From: Kistimonas sp964291485
GTDB lineage: Bacteria > Pseudomonadota > Gammaproteobacteria > Pseudomonadales > Endozoicomonadaceae
Direction of reading: 5' to 3'
Assembly: GCA_964291485.2 (NCBI GenBank)
Contig: OZ220224.1
Location: 248,001-312,000 of the forward strand
Length of the DNA stretch: 64,000 bases
The notes under the pieces were generated by a model. That model ran no database searches and had not been told where the DNA came from. It worked only from the letters and a program-made list of their open reading frames with translations. Positions 46,180 through 55,865 of the stretch are shown one piece after another. The position numbers were made by a program, and so were the translations under genes. Each line of letters begins with the position of its first letter. Position 1 is the first letter of the stretch.

Positions 46180-47561
46180 GACGTTCGCTCAAATTCCGGG
46201 TGTTGCTGGCATTCGGTGTCGCCATGATTCTGGTCTGGGCAGTCAATGCCGTGACAGATATCGAGTCGTTCAAAAATTTCATGTTTGATACCACTAAACG
46301 TCAGCTGTCAGCCGACTCCAACGTACTATTGACCGCTGCCCGTATCAGGGATGGGCGGCTCATCATGCCGCAGGAACTGCCGGATGAGAAATTCAACCAG
46401 GTTGAATCCCAGGTATTAGGCATGATTTACAGCAAGAAGGGTGAGCTGTTGTGGCGTTCCCGTTCCACGCTGGATGAACCTTTACCTTATCAACCCGTAT
46501 ATAACGAACATGAGAATTTCTTTGACCTGGTAAAGGGCGAGGGTGGAAGTTACTTTGTATACGACATTGATCTTGTATTAGAAACGGGCAGTGAATTCAT
46601 GCCCCTGATCTTTGTCACCATAAAACCCGCCCAGGAATATCATCAGAGTCTGCGATACTACAAACGTGAGCTGTTGTTCTGGTCTGCCGTACGTGGTGGT
46701 TTGATGTTGCTGGTGCTTTGGCTGGCGATGTATTGGAGTCTGATTCCCATCAAGCAGTTGGTTGCCCGTCTGAAAGATATTGAATCCGGCGAGAATGACC
46801 AGTTGACCGGACACTATCCCCTGGAAATAGCCCGAGTGACTAATGCACTGAACCGTCTGCTGCGTAATGAACAGCGCCAAAGAGAGCGGTATCGGGACAC
46901 TATGGCCGACCTTGCCCATAGCCTGAAAACGCCACTGGCCGTTTTACAAAGTACAGGCAATACCCTGCACATGCAGCGTGAAACGATCACACAGCAAGGG
47001 CTGGCGGAGTTGGAAGAAACCATTGATGAACAGGTTCAGCGAATGAACCAGATTGTCGGTTATCAGCTGCAGCGGGCTGTAACACGACAACGGTCGTTGA
47101 TCCGAAATCAGGTGTCAGCGGCAAAAATTGTCGGACGTATCCGGAATACGCTGGACAAGGTATATCGGGACAAACAGATTCAGGCTGACGTCAACATCAG
47201 TGAGGATTGCCTGTTTACCGGGAATGAGCAGGACCTGATGGAGGTCCTCGGCAACCTGCTGGAAAATGCCTGGCGCCTGAGTCTTCAGCAGGTCAGGGTC
47301 AGTGCCCAGGTGGCCAGAAATCGCGAGGCTTCCGGACAGGAAAAACGACTGGAGCTGATCATTGAAGATGATGGCCCCGGTGTGCCGGAAGATCGACGGG
47401 ATGTGATCCTGCAACGGGGTGTCCGGGCAGACAGCCGGACACCGGGGCAGGGATTAGGGTTGGCAGTGGTGCTTGATATTATTGAGCATTATGACGGCAC
47501 CCTGACCATTGATGACTCAGACTTGGGCGGTGCACTATTCCGTATAACACTCGCCTGCTGA
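46170..47561 (+). CDS. phoQ: Sensor kinase PhoQ
   Basis: 463 residues. N-terminal transmembrane helix (about 8-27), periplasmic sensor (about 35-168; PAS-like region with SQVLGMIYSKKGELLWRS), second helix (about 175-192), HAMP, H box DLAHSLKTPLAVLQ (His phospho-acceptor), N box ELLENAWRLSL-like NLLENAWRLSL, and G boxes DDGPGVPEDRR and GQGLGLAVV. The 'LAHSLKTPLAVLQ' H box is typical of PhoQ. Senses low Mg2+ and cationic peptides in related bacteria. ATG overlaps phoP. Confidence 0.92.
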   Translation: MFVGRSLKFRVLLAFGVAMILVWAVNAVTDIESFKNFMFDTTKRQLSADSNVLLTAARIRDGRLIMPQELPDEKFNQVESQVLGMIYSKKGELLWRSRSTLDEPLPYQPVYNEHENFFDLVKGEGGSYFVYDIDLVLETGSEFMPLIFVTIKPAQEYHQSLRYYKRELLFWSAVRGGLMLLVLWLAMYWSLIPIKQLVARLKDIESGENDQLTGHYPLEIARVTNALNRLLRNEQRQRERYRDTMADLAHSLKTPLAVLQSTGNTLHMQRETITQQGLAELEETIDEQVQRMNQIVGYQLQRAVTRQRSLIRNQVSAAKIVGRIRNTLDKVYRDKQIQADVNISEDCLFTGNEQDLMEVLGNLLENAWRLSLQQVRVSAQVARNREASGQEKRLELIIEDDGPGVPEDRRDVILQRGVRADSRTPGQGLGLAVVLDIIEHYDGTLTIDDSDLGGALFRITLAC

Positions 47562-47587
47562 TCGTTGTCAGACCATCACCAGAAGTG

Positions 47588-48454
47588 TTACTGACCCTCC
47601 CGGGCCATTATGAGTGCGCCTGATAACGCATCGCCCTTCGGGACGACTAGATAAGGTGCTAGCGTTTCTGGTAGCCATGTACGTATAAAGCTGCTGATAC
47701 CTCCGACCAGCGCACAATGTCCGATACCTTTATCGAGTAACGTACGGATTATGGCTGCGGCATCCTCTGCTGCAGCCTGTAACAGCTGTATGGCCAGAGC
47801 GTCCTGCTTATCCGCATATTCAAAGACAACCGGTGCGAAAGCACCATAGTCTCTGGGCAGGGCATGTGTCTGCCAGGCAATGATCGCTTCCGGCGAATGC
47901 TCAAAACGGGCCATCAGCGCTGAACATAATGGCGTCGTTGGCACAATGCCTTCGTGGGCTCGCAGGGCATAGCTGAGGGCGTCCAGACCCAGCCGGGCAC
48001 CACTGGCATGATCCGATACCGGAAATCCCCAACCGCCGACACTGCCTGATGCCTCATCACGAATCCAGAAACCACAGGAACCGGTTCCCATGATGAGTAT
48101 CGCACCATTTCCCCCGTCAAACGCACCGAGGCAGGCGGTATAGGCATCACTGCGCATACTGATTGATGCAAAGGGAAATCCCCACTGCATGACGGCATCG
48201 CGCTCGTTACTGTGGTTGATACCGGCCAGACCGAAACCGGCCACAATACGTTGCATGTCGTTTTCTTGCAGGCCTGCCTGCTGCAGTGCCTGGCAGGTAG
48301 CCGACAGAATGTTGTTACAGGCCTGATCCAGACCAAAGCGAGGATTGGCAATGCCGGTCAGACCTTCACCCAGAACCTGCCCGTGAATGTCGCAGAGACG
48401 GGCCCGGCAGGAAGTACCACCGCCATCAATACCCAGAAACAGTTTTTCTGTCAT
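47588..48454 (-). CDS. BadF/BadG/BcrA-type ATPase, N-acetylglucosamine kinase-like
   Basis: 288 residues from the ATG at 48452-48454; an upstream in-frame start adds 20 non-family residues. ASKHA fold: phosphate-1 motif LFLGIDGGGTSCRARLCD, phosphate-2 AILIMGTGSCGFW, and adenosine motif ALVGGIS. Such proteins phosphorylate GlcNAc or glucosamine. No amino-sugar operon is nearby, so the sugar is uncertain. Convergent with phoQ. Confidence 0.85.
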   Translation of the reverse strand: MTEKLFLGIDGGGTSCRARLCDIHGQVLGEGLTGIANPRFGLDQACNNILSATCQALQQAGLQENDMQRIVAGFGLAGINHSNERDAVMQWGFPFASISMRSDAYTACLGAFDGGNGAILIMGTGSCGFWIRDEASGSVGGWGFPVSDHASGARLGLDALSYALRAHEGIVPTTPLCSALMARFEHSPEAIIAWQTHALPRDYGAFAPVVFEYADKQDALAIQLLQAAAEDAAAIIRTLLDKGIGHCALVGGISSFIRTWLPETLAPYLVVPKGDALSGALIMAREGQ

Positions 48455-48620
48455 GCCTGTATTCCGATTATGGTTTTGTCTGCACTGTGCGTTGTGACCA
48501 GAAATGGCAGACATCAGGCAAACTTGCCATGATCCGCGGGGAAAGGTAAAGACTGAGTGCTGATGTTAATGATGCAGTTATAAAAAATTGTCGTGTACAA
48601 GTTCGGAAAGATAAAGTGCA

Positions 48621-48643
48621 ACGGGGGCTCTGATGGCCCCCGT
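48621..48643 (-). terminator. Terminator after the MetS-like small gene
   Basis: ACGGGGGC / GCCCCCGT 8-bp stem with a 7-base loop, 13 bases after the small-subunit stop codon on the minus strand. No long T-run. Confidence 0.65.
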
Positions 48644-48655
48644 GAAAAGATGCGT

Positions 48656-48754
48656 TTATTCAGCTTTTACCATTGCCCGTTTGAGGCAAATCGCTGCACC
48701 GCCCCAGGTAATGCCCAAGCCAAATAACATCATGATAATGGCTGCTGCAGACAT
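48656..48754 (-). CDS. MetS-family small subunit of an NSS transporter
   Basis: 32 residues: MSAAAIIMMLFGLGITWGG then AAICLKRAMVKAE. It starts one base past the transporter stop codon (TGA at 48756-48758, ATG at 48752-48754), with GGAGGCC upstream, so it is translationally coupled. A single transmembrane helix with 'MS..AI.MM......WGG' is the signature of the MetS-type small subunits that accompany NSS amino acid transporters (MetP in Corynebacterium). Assigned on motif and position. Confidence 0.82.
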   Translation of the reverse strand: MSAAAIIMMLFGLGITWGGAAICLKRAMVKAE

Positions 48755-48755
48755 A

Positions 48756-50243
48756 TCAGGCCTCCGCGGTCATTGTTGCATCATTAAACTGGGTAGCGAG
48801 TACGATGGCGACGAACACCAGTGTGCCCAGCATGCCCCATCCCAGCCAGAGAATTTCATGGTCGGCGTAACCACCGTAATTGGCGGTCAGATCTGTAACC
48901 AGGTTGCTGATGACCAGTACCGCAAGCAATCCTGTGCAGAGATAGCGAATACAGAACTCCCACCACCGGCCGATCGCAAAATCTGACAACCGGTTGATAT
49001 GGTGACGCATGCCATCAAGGCGCAAGAGGAGCGACAGACAGATCAGTTCTGCAAGACAGCTGCCCAATATACCGAAGTTGTTAATGAAGTGATCGACAAT
49101 ATCCAGCAGCAACAGGCCGCCATTAGTGGCATATGCCAGGGATATCAGTGCGCCGCCGCCACACAGGAGACTGGCCGTTTTACGCCGACTCCAGCCGGTT
49201 TTGTCCATAACGGATGAAGTGATCGCCTCCATGATCGAAATATGCGAGCTGACACCGGCAACCAGCAATGATGCAAAGAACAGAGGCCCCAAAAGCCAGG
49301 GCATGGGCAGCAGGTTGATGGCAGTAGGGATGGTGACAAACGCAAGACCAACTCCGGAGCTGACGACCTCAGTCAGCGGTTTGCCCTGTTCAGCCGCCAT
49401 GTAACCGAGTACCGCAAAAATCATGATACCTGCCAGCATGGAAAAGCCGCAGTTGATAAACACCGTCATGAAGGCGTTGTTGTTAATGTCGGATTTTTCC
49501 GGCAGGTAACTGGAATAGGCGATCATGATCGCGAAGCCGACACTCAGGGTGAAGAATATCTGACCAAAGGCGTCTGCCCATACCCGTGTGTTGAGCAGTG
49601 CACTGAAGTCCGGACGGAACAGCCAGTCAACACCATGGGCCGCGCCCGGCAGAGTCAGTACCCGCGCCGTCAGGATGATAACCATGATAAACAGAAGGGG
49701 AATCATCACTTTGCCGAGTCGTTCAATGCCGCCACGAATCCCGGTAAACGTTGCAAAGAAGCTGAAGCTCCAGGCTACCAGTAACGGTACGACAATCGAC
49801 CACTGTAATGTACCCAGTGATGACGGGCTGTTGTCGCTGCCCAGCTGAAGGTAAGAGCCAAAGAAAAAGGCGTTGGCGTCATTGCCCCAGCTCTGGGTAA
49901 AGGAGAACATCAGGTAGGAAAGCGACCAGCCAATGACTGCAATGTAGTAGCAGGCAATCACGGCGGCGACCATCACCTGGAACCAGCCCAGGATTTCCAT
50001 GCGCGGATGCAGGCGTGCAAACGTCGTTGGAGCAGACGCCCGGTATTTATGGCCCAGGCCAAACTCCAGAATCATAAAAGGGATACCGGCTGCCAGCATG
50101 GCGACCAGGTAAGGAATCAGAAAGGCGCCGCCACCATTTTCATAGGCCATATACGGGAAACGCCAGATATTGCCCAGCCCGATGGCGGAACCGACTGCGG
50201 CAAGAATAAACCCGGTGCGCGATGCCCACTGCTCTCGTTTCAT
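48756..50243 (-). CDS. Sodium-dependent amino acid transporter (NSS/SNF family)
   Basis: 495 residues, about 12 transmembrane helices. GFILAAVGSAIGLGNIWRFPYMAYENGGGAF (TM1, Na+/substrate site) is the defining NSS motif. Length and topology match MetP/LeuT-like transporters. GGAGG site before the ATG. The adjacent MetS-like small subunit suggests a methionine/alanine or related neutral amino acid importer. The 288 bases upstream hold no gene. Confidence 0.92.
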   Translation of the reverse strand: MKREQWASRTGFILAAVGSAIGLGNIWRFPYMAYENGGGAFLIPYLVAMLAAGIPFMILEFGLGHKYRASAPTTFARLHPRMEILGWFQVMVAAVIACYYIAVIGWSLSYLMFSFTQSWGNDANAFFFGSYLQLGSDNSPSSLGTLQWSIVVPLLVAWSFSFFATFTGIRGGIERLGKVMIPLLFIMVIILTARVLTLPGAAHGVDWLFRPDFSALLNTRVWADAFGQIFFTLSVGFAIMIAYSSYLPEKSDINNNAFMTVFINCGFSMLAGIMIFAVLGYMAAEQGKPLTEVVSSGVGLAFVTIPTAINLLPMPWLLGPLFFASLLVAGVSSHISIMEAITSSVMDKTGWSRRKTASLLCGGGALISLAYATNGGLLLLDIVDHFINNFGILGSCLAELICLSLLLRLDGMRHHINRLSDFAIGRWWEFCIRYLCTGLLAVLVISNLVTDLTANYGGYADHEILWLGWGMLGTLVFVAIVLATQFNDATMTAEA

Positions 50244-50532
50244 GAAGCCTCCGAAACGACACGAGAAAAGTCAGGGTGTAGTCGTGAATTGCCGCTGGGT
50301 GGTCTTGTAATAACCGTGTTATCTGTTTCATGTCGCAGGGGTGTTTGCAGGCATGAAGACGCGGCTTGCGCAGCCGGGTAAGGCTGTCTTGCATAGAAAT
50401 AGCAGAACCATCCATGCTGTTTCTTGACCGGCATCAATAACCAGTATTGCCGGAAATAAATCGGGTGAGTTTTCCTGTGACATCTACACTCGATGCATGA
50501 TGTCGATTGGTAGTAACGCGCGGGGACTGGCC

Positions 50533-51216
50533 ATGCATACTATTTTGATCACCGGGGCAAACCGTGGGCTTGGGCTGGGTTTTGTCCGCCATTATGCAGC
50601 ACAGGGCATGACGATTATTGCCACTTGTCGTGAACCAGAAAAGGCCACGGAACTCCGGGCGCTGGCTGAACAGTTCTCACATATTTCTATTGAAGCGTTG
50701 GATATTTGCGATTATGACGCGGTGGTCCGGTTGTCAGAAAAGTATGCAGATTATTGTATTGATATTCTGATCAATAACGCAGGGATTTTGGTCTCAGTCG
50801 AGACGGCCTATGACGCTGTCGCCTGGCTTAAGTCACTGGAAACCAATGCGGTTGCACCGATGATATTGACCCAGACATTCCTGCCGCAGGTCAAGCGCAG
50901 TGCGATCCACAAAGTCGTTTTCATCAGCAGCAGCGCCGGCAGTATTGAGCTTGCGACAGCAGAAGGCAGTGTCTATTACCGTAGCTCGAAGGCGGCATTG
51001 AACATGTCGGTGAGACGCTTTGTGCTGGATTATACCTATCAGGAACTCACTGCTGTTTGTCTTTGTCCCGGCTGGGTTCGCACGGATATGGGCGGTGTAA
51101 ATGGAGAACTTTCAGTGGACGACAGTATTGCGGCAATGGTAACGACTATCGCTGGCTTGGAGTCAGAGCACCATGGGCAGTTTCTGAACCAGTATGGCGA
51201 TTTTGTTCCGTGGTGA
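50533..51216 (+). CDS. Short-chain dehydrogenase/reductase
   Basis: 227 residues from ATG 50533 (GGGGA 6 bases upstream; an in-frame ATG 12 codons earlier is weaker). Rossmann motif TGANRGLGLG, NNAG (LINNAGI), Ser in VFISSSAGS, catalytic YRSSK (Tyr-x-x-x-Lys), and PGWVRTDMGG. NAD(P)-dependent oxidoreductase of the classical SDR group; substrate unknown. Monocistronic. Confidence 0.9.
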   Translation: MHTILITGANRGLGLGFVRHYAAQGMTIIATCREPEKATELRALAEQFSHISIEALDICDYDAVVRLSEKYADYCIDILINNAGILVSVETAYDAVAWLKSLETNAVAPMILTQTFLPQVKRSAIHKVVFISSSAGSIELATAEGSVYYRSSKAALNMSVRRFVLDYTYQELTAVCLCPGWVRTDMGGVNGELSVDDSIAAMVTTIAGLESEHHGQFLNQYGDFVPW

Positions 51217-51446
51217 TTGACAGGCTGGTTTGATGAATCGTCAGTGAGACTTGCAGAAACACCCTCCAGAGATTTTGTGTTTATTGTCTTGTTTCGTAAT
51301 TCCATGTTTTGTCAGTGGGATTATGTTTGTTGTTATTTAATAAATCAGGCCAAGTCAGCACAATGCTATTTCGTCCGTTTATCGACTGACGATATGTTTT
51401 GGTTTACAGATTATGTCTTTATTATTAAATCGTTAGGGGGCTAATT

Positions 51447-52553
51447 ATGGAAATGAAAGAAGCTATTCCTGTTACTTTTTCTGGTGCTTCACAATTATCC
51501 AACACTGTAGGGCAGAAAGATGTTGGGAGTAACTATGGAAAGTGGCAATTGGCTAAAAATCCCGATTTTGAAGTATTTATGAATGCCTTAGATGAAGAGT
51601 ATGAAAATGTACTTGGTAAAAAAATGCATGTAAAAGTAAAAAGCATTTTTTTAGAAAATAAAAGATTTTTAAAGGATAAAGTCAAACAACATGCAGTTAT
51701 GGATTTTATGGAGGGAATAATGCCTGCTTGGAGAGAGAGTTTTCAGGTGGGTATTTTGCACGAAGTAAAAAGGATGGATATTGATCCAGACTTTTTAAAG
51801 CTGGTAGTGTTTGGTACTGCTTGTCAGGATGTTTTATCCAATGAACGTTTTAAAAATTATGTTGCTGCATTGATCCCATTGGCCAAATATTTTTATCTTC
51901 GCCAAGACTCTGTTTTTAAGCTGTATACACAAAATACTGAGGGTACGGTAACAAGGTTCTGTTGTAGACAGATGTCTGAAACTGATGTTAAGGCACTCTG
52001 TATCTTTCAGTCGATTGAATTGAAAGAGAACCCCGATCTCCTTTGTATGCAGGATTTTGTTAGTTTTATTGCCAAAAAAGATTTTTTTGTTGATTGTATC
52101 TCGCACAGAATCTCCCGCTTGTTGTCAGAATTTGAATATAACATGTACTCCGGTGACACGGGTGAATTTAACCGGAATAAAGCGACAGTCATTGGTTTTG
52201 GTATTAGAAATGTTGCGCTTGTTCAAGCGCTTTTTAATATTGATAACTTGCATACGGCTTATGTTCAAACGGAGGTTGGAAGTGCCTCAGAGATCACAGA
52301 AGAGATTGTACGGAAATTATCTGAGCCAGAAAAAGAGGCTATCAAAAGACAGGAAGAATCATATATTTCAAATCTAATAGAATTTGCTAAGTGGAAATTG
52401 GAAGAATACGAGCATTTGGGCGACCGCATAGCAGAGGATTACTCTGGAGATGTACAACGAGCACGTTCAGATTTAAAGAGGAAAACCTTTGAACAGTGGA
52501 AGCAAGACTACCGACGTGGCAGTGTCCATGCAGCTTCTGAATCCATTGAATAG
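51447..52553 (+). CDS. AT-rich orphan protein, unknown function
   Basis: 368 residues, from ATG 51447 or 51453. No signal peptide, no membrane segment, no motif I recognise. The sequence is largely alpha-helical and polar: EYENVLGKKMHVKVKSIF, FMEGIMPAWRESF, Lys/Glu-rich C-terminus EEYEHLGDRIAEDYSGD and KRKTFEQWKQDYRRG. It has a few Cys (GTACQDVL, RFCCRQM, DCISHR). Codon use is clearly AT-rich against the flanking genes. Together these suggest horizontal gain and possible effector use, but nothing proves it. A terminator hairpin follows. Confidence 0.6.
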   Translation: MEMKEAIPVTFSGASQLSNTVGQKDVGSNYGKWQLAKNPDFEVFMNALDEEYENVLGKKMHVKVKSIFLENKRFLKDKVKQHAVMDFMEGIMPAWRESFQVGILHEVKRMDIDPDFLKLVVFGTACQDVLSNERFKNYVAALIPLAKYFYLRQDSVFKLYTQNTEGTVTRFCCRQMSETDVKALCIFQSIELKENPDLLCMQDFVSFIAKKDFFVDCISHRISRLLSEFEYNMYSGDTGEFNRNKATVIGFGIRNVALVQALFNIDNLHTAYVQTEVGSASEITEEIVRKLSEPEKEAIKRQEESYISNLIEFAKWKLEEYEHLGDRIAEDYSGDVQRARSDLKRKTFEQWKQDYRRGSVHAASESIE

Positions 52554-52576
52554 AGATATATATTTCCATAGATAGT

Positions 52577-52602
52577 GGGGGGAGGTCTTCAGTGATCTCC
52601 CC
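52577..52602. terminator. Bidirectional terminator-like hairpin
   Basis: GGGGAG and CTCCCC flank a 12-base loop between the orphan gene and the end of gadB. Confidence 0.6.
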
Positions 52603-52629
52603 TGTTAAAAACTAATACGACTGAACGCT

Positions 52630-54012
52630 TTATAAGTGGGCAAATGAGGTACTATGGGTCGATGCCTTGCTGCCATGCTTGTTCAGATAGGCGATGCTTC
52701 TTTCAAGATCATCTGCCAACATCATAGCCATATCCATACCGGTGCCGTTGCGGATCATAATTCGCTGTATAGTTTCCGTTTCCCGCCCAAGAGGCATTTT
52801 ATACGACGCAATTTGCCAGCCACGCATACGAATATGGTCGCTGAGTTCATACAGTGTAAAAGGACTGGCAGCCTCGTCCTGTAATGTATAGCAGAGTCCG
52901 GGTATGCCATTACTGCCGTCATAAAGTATCGTGAAGGGACCCATCGCTTCGATCCGTTTCGCCAATGCTCTGGCTACTTCACGACAATTGTTGTGGATAC
53001 TGAAATAGCCTTCCCGTCCAAGCCGCAGGAAGTTGTAGTATTGGGCAACAATCTGCCCTCCCGGACGACTGAAATTCAGGGCAAAGGTCGGCATGTTGCC
53101 GCCAAGATAGTCCACATTGAAGATCAGTTCTTCCGGAAGATCCGCAGCATGTTGCCAGACGACCCAACCGACACCCAGGGGACTGAGTCCAAACTTGTGG
53201 CCGGAAGCATTGATGGATTTCACCCGGGGCAGACGGAAATCCCATACCAGATCCGGATCGATGAAGGGGCAGAGAAAACCGCCGCTGGCCGCATCAACAT
53301 GCACAGGAATGTCCAGACCTTTATCCTGTTGCAGCCTGTCCAGTGCATCACAGATTTCTTTGACCGGTTCATACGCCAGGGTGTAAGTCAGCCCCTGGGT
53401 GGGCACGACGCCGATGGTATTTTCATCGCAGAAATCGGCAATCTGATCCGCCGTGATGCCGACTTCATTTTTCTTAACCGGTATCTGGCGTTGTTCAACA
53501 TCAAAATAGCGGCAGAACTTATCCCAGCATATCTGGACAGGCCCGGTGACCAGATTGGGTTTGTCCGCGGGTTTACCCTCGGCCTGACGTTTTAGTCGCC
53601 ATTTCCATTTCAGCGCCAGCCCACCCAGCATGGCGGCTTCACTGGAACCGGTTGTTGAACAACCGATCGTACTGGCGGATTCCGGCGAGTTCCATAAATC
53701 TGCCAGGATATGCACACAGCGTTGTTCAATCTCGGCCGTTTGCGGGTATTCATCCTTGTCGATCATGTTTTTGGTGATGGAAAGATCCATCAGGTAGTGG
53801 ATTTCTTCTTCGACATCCGTCTGGCAGAAGGTGGCCAGGTTCATTTTGGCATTGCCGTCGAGCAGTAGCTCGTCACGGATGAAATCCTTGATGAAACGAG
53901 GGCTCGTGCTCTTTTCTGGGAGCTTGTATTTGGATAAAGGTTCCAGATCAACATTGGAGCCAAAGCTGGTGGCGAAGGCATTCACTTCGGAAGAGCGATG
54001 ATGAAGAGGCAT
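52630..54012 (-). CDS. gadB: Glutamate decarboxylase
   Basis: 460 residues from the ATG at 54010-54012 (AGGAAG before it). PLP enzyme, group II decarboxylase: HVDAASGGFLCPF (PLP Asp) and SINASGHKFGLSP with the Schiff-base Lys in the HK pair. Converts glutamate to GABA with proton consumption. N-terminal FATSFGSNVDLEPLSKYKLPEKST and the autoinhibitory C-terminal HS.SF.H motif (STHSTSFAHL) match E. coli GadA/B, whose C-terminus gates activity at neutral pH. Second gene of gadC-gadB, with a 51-base gap. Confidence 0.96.
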   Translation of the reverse strand: MPLHHRSSEVNAFATSFGSNVDLEPLSKYKLPEKSTSPRFIKDFIRDELLLDGNAKMNLATFCQTDVEEEIHYLMDLSITKNMIDKDEYPQTAEIEQRCVHILADLWNSPESASTIGCSTTGSSEAAMLGGLALKWKWRLKRQAEGKPADKPNLVTGPVQICWDKFCRYFDVEQRQIPVKKNEVGITADQIADFCDENTIGVVPTQGLTYTLAYEPVKEICDALDRLQQDKGLDIPVHVDAASGGFLCPFIDPDLVWDFRLPRVKSINASGHKFGLSPLGVGWVVWQHAADLPEELIFNVDYLGGNMPTFALNFSRPGGQIVAQYYNFLRLGREGYFSIHNNCREVARALAKRIEAMGPFTILYDGSNGIPGLCYTLQDEAASPFTLYELSDHIRMRGWQIASYKMPLGRETETIQRIMIRNGTGMDMAMMLADDLERSIAYLNKHGSKASTHSTSFAHL

Positions 54013-54063
54013 GATAGCTTCCTGTTGATATAACAATAAATGAGGTAGATAACTGACAGGTGT

Positions 54064-55530
54064 TTATTGGTCTGACGCCTGTCGCCAGGAAGGTTTCTTG
54101 AACATGTCAATGACAAAGGCCATGCCGGTGAAGACGACCGTACCCGCTACGACAATCATTACATAGGTATCGGGACTTCCAATGGGCAGGTTATTGGGTG
54201 GGAAAAACGAGACAATAAAGGCAAACAGAACGCCCAGGAATCCGAGACCGGCAATTATGATCATACCGCCGTTGCCGCCAGGCACTTTGTAAGGGCGCTC
54301 CATATCCGGCTTAGTGAAACGCAGGCGGATAGCGGCTGCATACATCATCATGTACATGATGAGATACAGGGAGATGGTCATGACGCTGATCAGGAAGAAG
54401 GCGACACTGACATTGTCAAAGACAAAATAAATACATGACAGAATAGTAACCATGATGCCCTGCAGTAGCAGGATGTTGCTCGGAATACCCTGCTCATTGG
54501 TTTTCGCCAATGTCGGTGGCAGGTGGCCGAGGCGAGCCGTCCAGAGCAGACCTTTGCTGGGGCCGCTGATCCATGACATAACTCCCCCCAGGGCACCAAT
54601 CGCCAGTAGTGCACAAAACAGACGGTTCCAGTCTGCCAGTCCAACCTTACTGAGCATGATATGGGTAGCGGCCATCAAACCGGACTGCAGGTCGATTTCA
54701 TTGGCAGGCATAACAGATGCGATTGCCAGTGAGCCCAGGGTAAACAGGACAAAGATAATCACCGCAGAAATCAGCATGGCCAGAGGAAATTCGGTTTTCG
54801 GATTAGCCATCTCATTTGCGTGAACGGCATGGACTTCAACCCCGGCAAACAGCAGGATGATGCCACCAAGAAAGGCGATATTGCCGAAGCTGTTGAACTC
54901 GGGCCAGAACCGGGGATGAACCTTGCCACCTTCAAGGGCAATGAGTCCTGCATCCTTGGCGGACAAATGCTCGAAGGCAATCGGGTTCCCCTGATCTATC
55001 CAGATGAGTGCCAGGATAATAACGACGATGCCTGGCAGGATAGTACCGATCAGGAAGCTACTACTGGTGACTTTGGCAATAACATCGGTTCCCTTGAATG
55101 TCAGCCAGGTAGATAGCCAGTAGAAAATGATGCAGAAGATACCAACATAATAACGTTCGTTCGCCAAATCGGGCCGGGCAATGAGATAGGCAATGCCCGC
55201 CGCCGCAAAGGACATGACGGTGGGATACCAGACGACGTTCTGTATCCATTGCAGCCAGATGGCAATAAAGCCGGCACGGGGGCCGAACGCCTGTTCAACC
55301 CAGGTGTAGACGCCGCCTCCCTGGCTTGAAAACGCACTGCCCAGTTCGGCAGAAACCAGGGCGGCGGGTAAAAGGAACATAATGGTGGCAAAGCCGATAT
55401 AGAAGAACATGGTCAGTTCTTCTTTTGCCATCATCGGCAACCCTCGGAGGCTGATAACAGCGGCTGCTGTCATCAGGGCGATGGACATAATAGACAATCG
55501 TTTTGGTGCGCCGGTCGGTGCAGTGGCCAT
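54064..55530 (-). CDS. gadC: Glutamate/GABA antiporter
   Basis: 488 residues, 12 transmembrane helices, APC superfamily. SIMSIALMTAAAVISLRGLPMMAKEE at the N-terminus and GVYTWVEQAFGPRAGFIAIW are typical of GadC. Exchanges external glutamate for internal GABA, exporting the product of the adjacent gadB and removing a proton per cycle. The C-plug region (FKKPSWRQASDQ) is shorter than in E. coli GadC. First gene of the pair. No GadE/GadX-type regulator nearby. Confidence 0.92.
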   Translation of the reverse strand: MATAPTGAPKRLSIMSIALMTAAAVISLRGLPMMAKEELTMFFYIGFATIMFLLPAALVSAELGSAFSSQGGGVYTWVEQAFGPRAGFIAIWLQWIQNVVWYPTVMSFAAAGIAYLIARPDLANERYYVGIFCIIFYWLSTWLTFKGTDVIAKVTSSSFLIGTILPGIVVIILALIWIDQGNPIAFEHLSAKDAGLIALEGGKVHPRFWPEFNSFGNIAFLGGIILLFAGVEVHAVHANEMANPKTEFPLAMLISAVIIFVLFTLGSLAIASVMPANEIDLQSGLMAATHIMLSKVGLADWNRLFCALLAIGALGGVMSWISGPSKGLLWTARLGHLPPTLAKTNEQGIPSNILLLQGIMVTILSCIYFVFDNVSVAFFLISVMTISLYLIMYMMMYAAAIRLRFTKPDMERPYKVPGGNGGMIIIAGLGFLGVLFAFIVSFFPPNNLPIGSPDTYVMIVVAGTVVFTGMAFVIDMFKKPSWRQASDQ

Positions 55531-55865
55531 GATACTACTCTCGCAGCCAGAAAAGGGGATGGTTAAAGCATGGGAACAGTGGCGATCAGTGAATGGGCAG
55601 AACAGCGTCTCTGGATGAAGACTTTCTCGTAACAGGGACAGACCTGAACATGCACGAGGTCGCTGATCGATCAGTAGCCATAAGTCGAGAAAATTATAGA
55701 CACAAAATGACGTATGAATTTTCTGATCTCGAAATCCATCAAAAAAAGTTGATAAACAATGCCTTTTTTTTTAATTAAGAGAGGATGTTTTATCGAGAGG
55801 AAAGTTATTCAGAAAGTTTGCTTTTACAGGATTAATAGAACATTGCGTTCTACCCTTTATTGGCA
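55531..55865. other. Intergenic region upstream of gadC
   Basis: 335 bases, AT-rich in its second half. A minus-strand TATAAT at about 55689-55694 could be the -10 of the gadC-gadB transcript, without a clear -35. An open frame of about 60 codons on the plus strand has no support (no ribosome binding site, no family). Confidence 0.4.

Noticed and set aside
55593..55778. A 61-codon open frame upstream of gadC
   Set aside because: No ribosome binding site, no family, and AT-rich end; probably the gadC promoter region.
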